A stretch of 21,422 nt of DNA from Solirubrobacteraceae bacterium. GTDB lineage: Bacteria > Actinomycetota > Thermoleophilia > Solirubrobacterales > Solirubrobacteraceae. Below, piece by piece: positions 18,367 through 21,422 of the stretch. The notes below the pieces were generated by a model. That model was not told where the DNA came from. It searched no databases and saw nothing but the letters and a program-made list of their open reading frames with translations. A program made the position numbers and the translations under genes. How positions within the stretch are numbered: position 1 is the stretch's first letter; every line of letters starts with the position of its first letter. The stretch lies in the NCBI GenBank assembly GCA_019683665.1, contig JADGIB010000021.1:1-21422 (forward strand), written 5' to 3'.

Positions 18367-20071
18367 CGGCCTCCTCCTCGTCCTCGGCCTCCTCGGGCGG
18401 CGCCTCGAGCGTGAACCAGTAGAAGCCGCGCGGCGCGAGCGTCAGCAGGTACGAGAGCTCGCCGATGCGCGGGAAGCGCGTGCGGCCGAGCATCTCGACC
18501 GGGTGGCGGCCCTCGTAGCGGCTGAGGTCGAGCTCGACGGCCTGGGCGCTGCGGGCCAGGTTGTGGACGCACAGGACGACGTCGTCGACGAACGTCCGCA
18601 CGTGGGCGAAGACCCGCGGGTTGCTCGTGCGCAGCGCCTCGTAGGTGCCCAGCCCGAAGACCGGGTGCTCCTTGCGCAGCATCACGAACCGCCGCAGCCA
18701 GCGCAGCAGCGACGTCGACGTCCGCAGCTGCGCCTCGACGTTGACGGCCTGGAAGCCGTAGACCGGGTCCATGAGCGGCGGCGCGTAGAGCTGGGCGAAG
18801 TCGGCCCGCGAGAAGCCGCCGTTGCGGTCGCCCGTCCACTGCATCGGCGTGCGGACCCCGTCGCGGTCGCCGAGATAGACGTTGTCGCCCATCGAGATCT
18901 CGTCCCCGTAGTAGAGGACCGGGCTGCCGGGCAGCGAGAAGAGGATCGCGTGCATGAGCTCGATCTCGTCGCGCCCGTTGTCGAGCAGCGGGGCCAGCCG
19001 CCGGCGGATCCCGAGGTTCGACTTCATCCGCGGGTCCTTGGCGTACTCGGACCACATGTAGTCGCGCTCCTCGTCGGAGACCATCTCGAGCGTCAGCTCG
19101 TCGTGGTTGCGCAGAAACAGGCCCCACTGGCAGTTGTCGGGGATCCGCGGGGTCTGGTCGAGGATCTCGATGATCGGGGTGGCGTCCTCGCGGCGCAGGC
19201 CCATGAACATCCGCGGCATCACCGGGAAGTGGAAGGCCATGTGGCACTCGTCCCCCACCTCCGGGTCGCCGAAGTACTCGACGACGTCGGCCGGCCACTG
19301 GTTCGCCTCGGCGAGCAGGACCCGGTCGGGGTAGTCGGCGTCGATCTCGCGGCGCACCCGCCGCAGGAAGGCGTGCGTCTCGGGGAGGTTCTCGCAGTTC
19401 GTCCCGTCGGCCTCGAACAGGTACGGGACGGCGTCGAGGCGGAAGCCGTCGAGGCCGAGGTCCAGCCAGAAGCGCAGGACCTCGATCATCACGTCGCCGA
19501 CGGCCGGGTTGGCGTAGTTGAGGTCCGGCTGGTGGCTGTAGAAGCGGTGCCAGTAGTAGGCCCTCGCCTGGTCGTCCCAGGCCCAGTTCGACGTCTCGAA
19601 GTCGATGAAGATGATCCGCGCGTCCGGGTAGCGGTCGGGCGTGTCGGACCACACGTACCAGTCGCGCTCGGGCGATCCGGGCGGCGCGGCGCGGGCGCGC
19701 TGGAACCACGGGTGCTCGCTGGAGGTGTGGTTCATGATCATGTCGGCGATCACGCGGATCCCCCGCTCGTGGGCGTCCTCCAGCAGCGCCCGGAACTCGT
19801 CGACGGTCCCGTAGACCGGATCGATGTTCGTGAAGTCGCTGACGTCGTAGCCGCCGTCGCGCAGCGGCGACGGGTAGAACGGCATGATCCAGATGCAGTC
19901 GACGCCGAGCCACTGCAGGTAGTCGAGCTTGTCGCGCAGCCCGACGATGTCCCCGTGGCCGTCGCCGTTGCCGTCGTGGAAGCCGCGCATGAGCACCTGG
20001 TAGAAGACGGCGGTCTTGAACCAGAGCGGGTTGCTCTCGAACCAGCGCTGATGGCCGGTCTGCGGGGTCAC
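18359..20071 (-). CDS. treS: Trehalose synthase (maltose alpha-D-glucosyltransferase)
   Basis: TreS is a GH13 enzyme that interconverts maltose and trehalose by intramolecular transglucosylation. The protein is 570 residues. WFKTAVFYQVLMRGFHDGNGDG near the N-terminus is diagnostic of the family. The nucleophile is Asp213 in GLDGFRLDAVPYL, the acid/base is Glu255 in LLAEANQWP, and Asp324 lies in RNHDELTLEMV. Spacing between them matches mycobacterial TreS (Asp238, Glu280, Asp350) to within one residue. The short beta domain ends in ...RGFYWFTLEAPPEEAEDEEEADG; the acidic tail codons supply the maltokinase ribosome binding site. The GTG start at 20071 overlaps the glgE stop (GTGA), with a GAGG about 10 nt upstream. 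No maltokinase domain is fused. Confidence 0.96.
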   Translation of the reverse strand: MTPQTGHQRWFESNPLWFKTAVFYQVLMRGFHDGNGDGHGDIVGLRDKLDYLQWLGVDCIWIMPFYPSPLRDGGYDVSDFTNIDPVYGTVDEFRALLEDAHERGIRVIADMIMNHTSSEHPWFQRARAAPPGSPERDWYVWSDTPDRYPDARIIFIDFETSNWAWDDQARAYYWHRFYSHQPDLNYANPAVGDVMIEVLRFWLDLGLDGFRLDAVPYLFEADGTNCENLPETHAFLRRVRREIDADYPDRVLLAEANQWPADVVEYFGDPEVGDECHMAFHFPVMPRMFMGLRREDATPIIEILDQTPRIPDNCQWGLFLRNHDELTLEMVSDEERDYMWSEYAKDPRMKSNLGIRRRLAPLLDNGRDEIELMHAILFSLPGSPVLYYGDEISMGDNVYLGDRDGVRTPMQWTGDRNGGFSRADFAQLYAPPLMDPVYGFQAVNVEAQLRTSTSLLRWLRRFVMLRKEHPVFGLGTYEALRTSNPRVFAHVRTFVDDVVLCVHNLARSAQAVELDLSRYEGRHPVEMLGRTRFPRIGELSYLLTLAPRGFYWFTLEAPPEEAEDEEEADG

Positions 20072-21422
20072 CGCGGGACCGCCTCGAACAGGTGCCCGGC
20101 CCGCACCGCCGGGTCGAGGCGCACGTAGTTGCGCCCGATCTGCCAGTCCCAGCGCTCGCCCGGCGCGAGCAGGTCGCGCACCGCGAACGCGGGCGGCAGC
20201 CCGAGCTCGTAGGGCACGACGACGACGCCCTCCTGCGCGTGGTGGGGGTCGAGGTTGACGACGACGATGACGACGTCGTCGCCGTGGCGCTTGGCGTAGG
20301 CGATGAGCGCGTCGCTCTCGGTCTCCAGGAAGCGCAGGTTCGTGAGGTGCTGGAGCGCCGGGTGCTCGCGGCGGACGCGGTTGACCGTCTCGATCAGCGG
20401 CAGGAGCGGGCCGTCGAGGACGCGGCGCTTGATCTCGTACTTCTCGGAGTCGAGGTACTCCTCGCTGCCGGGCCGCACGGCGACGTGCTCGAAGCGCTCG
20501 AAGCCGGAGTAGATCCCGTACGTCGGCGAGAGCGTCGCGGCGAGCAGCAGCCGGGGCGCGAACGCGGGCGGCCCGCCGTGCTGGAGGTACTCGCTGAGGA
20601 TGTCGGGCGTGTTGGCGAAGAAGTTCGGCCGGTAGTAGCGCTCCATCCCCGAGCGGGTCAGCTCGGTGAGGTACTCCTGCAGCTCCCAGCGCGAGGTCTT
20701 CCAGGTGAAGTACGTGTAGGACTGGTTGAAGCCGACCTTCGCGAGCGCGCGCATCATCGCCGCGCGGGTGAACGCCTCGGCCAGGAAGAGGACGTCGGGG
20801 TCGCGGCCGCGGATGTCGGCGATGAGCCACTCCCAGAACGGCAGCGGCTTCGTGTGCGGGTTGTCGACGCGGAAGATCCGCACGCCGCGGTCGACCCACA
20901 GCCGGACGACGTCGCGCAGCGCCGCCCACAGCCCGCGCCAGTCCTCGCAGTCCCAGTCGACGTTGTGGATGTCCTGGTAGCGCTTGGGCGGGTTCTCGGC
21001 GTACTTCAGCGTCCCGTCGGGGCGGCGCTGGAACCACTCGGGGTGCTCGGTCAGCCACGGGTGGTCGGGCGAGCACTGGATCGCGAAGTCGAGGGCCAGC
21101 TCGACGCCGTGCTCGCGGCAGGTCCCGACGAGCCGCTCGAAGTCCTCGAGCGTGCCGATCTCCGGGTTGATCGCGTCGTGGCCGCCGTCGGCCGAGCCGA
21201 TCGCCCACGGGCTGCCGGGGTCGCCCGGCTCGGCGACGAGCGCGTTGTTGCGGCCCTTGCGGTTCGTGACCCCGATCGGGTGGACCGGCGGCAGGTAGAG
21301 GACGTCGAAGCCGAGCGCGGCCAGGCGCGGCACGTGGGCGGCGACGCCGGCCAGCCCGCCCCAGGAGCGCGGGAACAGCTCGTACCAGGCGCCGAAGCGG
21401 GCGCGGACGCGGTCGACGTCGA
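20068..21422 (-). CDS. glgE: Alpha-1,4-glucan:maltose-1-phosphate maltosyltransferase, 5' part outside window
   Basis: GlgE (GH13 subfamily 3) transfers maltosyl units from maltose-1-phosphate to growing alpha-1,4-glucan. The 450 C-terminal residues are visible and the frame is open to the window end; the family is about 650-700 long, so roughly 200 N-terminal residues lie outside. Visible motifs in order are RFGAWYELFPRSWGG, YLPPVHPIGVTNRKGRNNAL, LALDFAIQCSPDHPW, the nucleophile in FRVDNPHTKPLPFWEW (Asp codon at 20865-20863), the acid/base in LFLAEAFTRAAMM (Glu codon at 20778-20776), NTPDILSEYLQHGG and a C-terminal beta domain ending FEAVPR. It precedes treS, as in Streptomyces glgE-treS-pep2-glgB clusters. 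Promoter and start are outside the window. Whether further operon genes, for example a GlgP-type phosphorylase, lie upstream cannot be seen. Confidence 0.97.
   Translation of the reverse strand, partial: DVDRVRARFGAWYELFPRSWGGLAGVAAHVPRLAALGFDVLYLPPVHPIGVTNRKGRNNALVAEPGDPGSPWAIGSADGGHDAINPEIGTLEDFERLVGTCREHGVELALDFAIQCSPDHPWLTEHPEWFQRRPDGTLKYAENPPKRYQDIHNVDWDCEDWRGLWAALRDVVRLWVDRGVRIFRVDNPHTKPLPFWEWLIADIRGRDPDVLFLAEAFTRAAMMRALAKVGFNQSYTYFTWKTSRWELQEYLTELTRSGMERYYRPNFFANTPDILSEYLQHGGPPAFAPRLLLAATLSPTYGIYSGFERFEHVAVRPGSEEYLDSEKYEIKRRVLDGPLLPLIETVNRVRREHPALQHLTNLRFLETESDALIAYAKRHGDDVVIVVVNLDPHHAQEGVVVVPYELGLPPAFAVRDLLAPGERWDWQIGRNYVRLDPAVRAGHLFEAVPR

Overview
This 21.4 kb window comes from a very GC-rich bacterial chromosome. 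All fourteen genes read on the minus strand, so the genetic order runs from high to low coordinates. Third codon positions are almost always G or C. GTG starts are common, and start/stop overlaps of the GTGA or ATGA type recur. The GlgE/TreS/maltokinase pathway and the tig-clpP-clpX linkage suggest Actinomycetota. A single clpP, rather than the tandem clpP1-clpP2 pair of mycobacteria and streptomycetes, together with the general look of the proteins, makes a deep-branching class such as Thermoleophilia (Solirubrobacterales) a plausible guess. That placement is an inference.

Region 1 (21422 down to 8981) is an alpha-glucan/trehalose operon: glgE (N-terminus cut by the window end), treS, maltokinase, glgB, treZ, treX and treY. 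Neighbours overlap by 4 to 8 bp or lie 5 bp apart, so this is almost certainly one transcript with coupled translation. The enzymes form a closed circuit. TreX debranches glucan, TreY and TreZ turn the linear chains into trehalose, TreS converts trehalose to maltose, maltokinase makes maltose-1-phosphate, GlgE polymerises it, and GlgB branches the product. TreY is unusually compact.

Region 2 (8920 to 7712) is a GT4 glycosyltransferase of the glycogen-synthase type. It is separated from treY by a hairpin and is a candidate maltose-1-phosphate synthase (GlgM-like) or alpha-glucan synthase.

Region 3 (7665 to 4273) is the protein quality-control cluster tig-clpP-clpX. A 10-bp perfect hairpin lies between tig and clpP, and a long 17-bp-arm palindrome lies downstream of clpX.

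Region 4 (4098 to 1) holds a small hypothetical gene, then valS, then folC, which overlaps the valS stop by 4 bp and is cut at its 3' end by the window start.

No mobile genes, rRNA, tRNA or CRISPR were seen. No gene-free stretch exceeds 300 bases; the longest is 174 bp. I see no convincing new multi-gene system. The points most worth following are the complete glucan-trehalose circuit in one operon, the compact TreY, the unassigned GT4, the palindrome behind clpX, and the twin LWTP tail of trigger factor.
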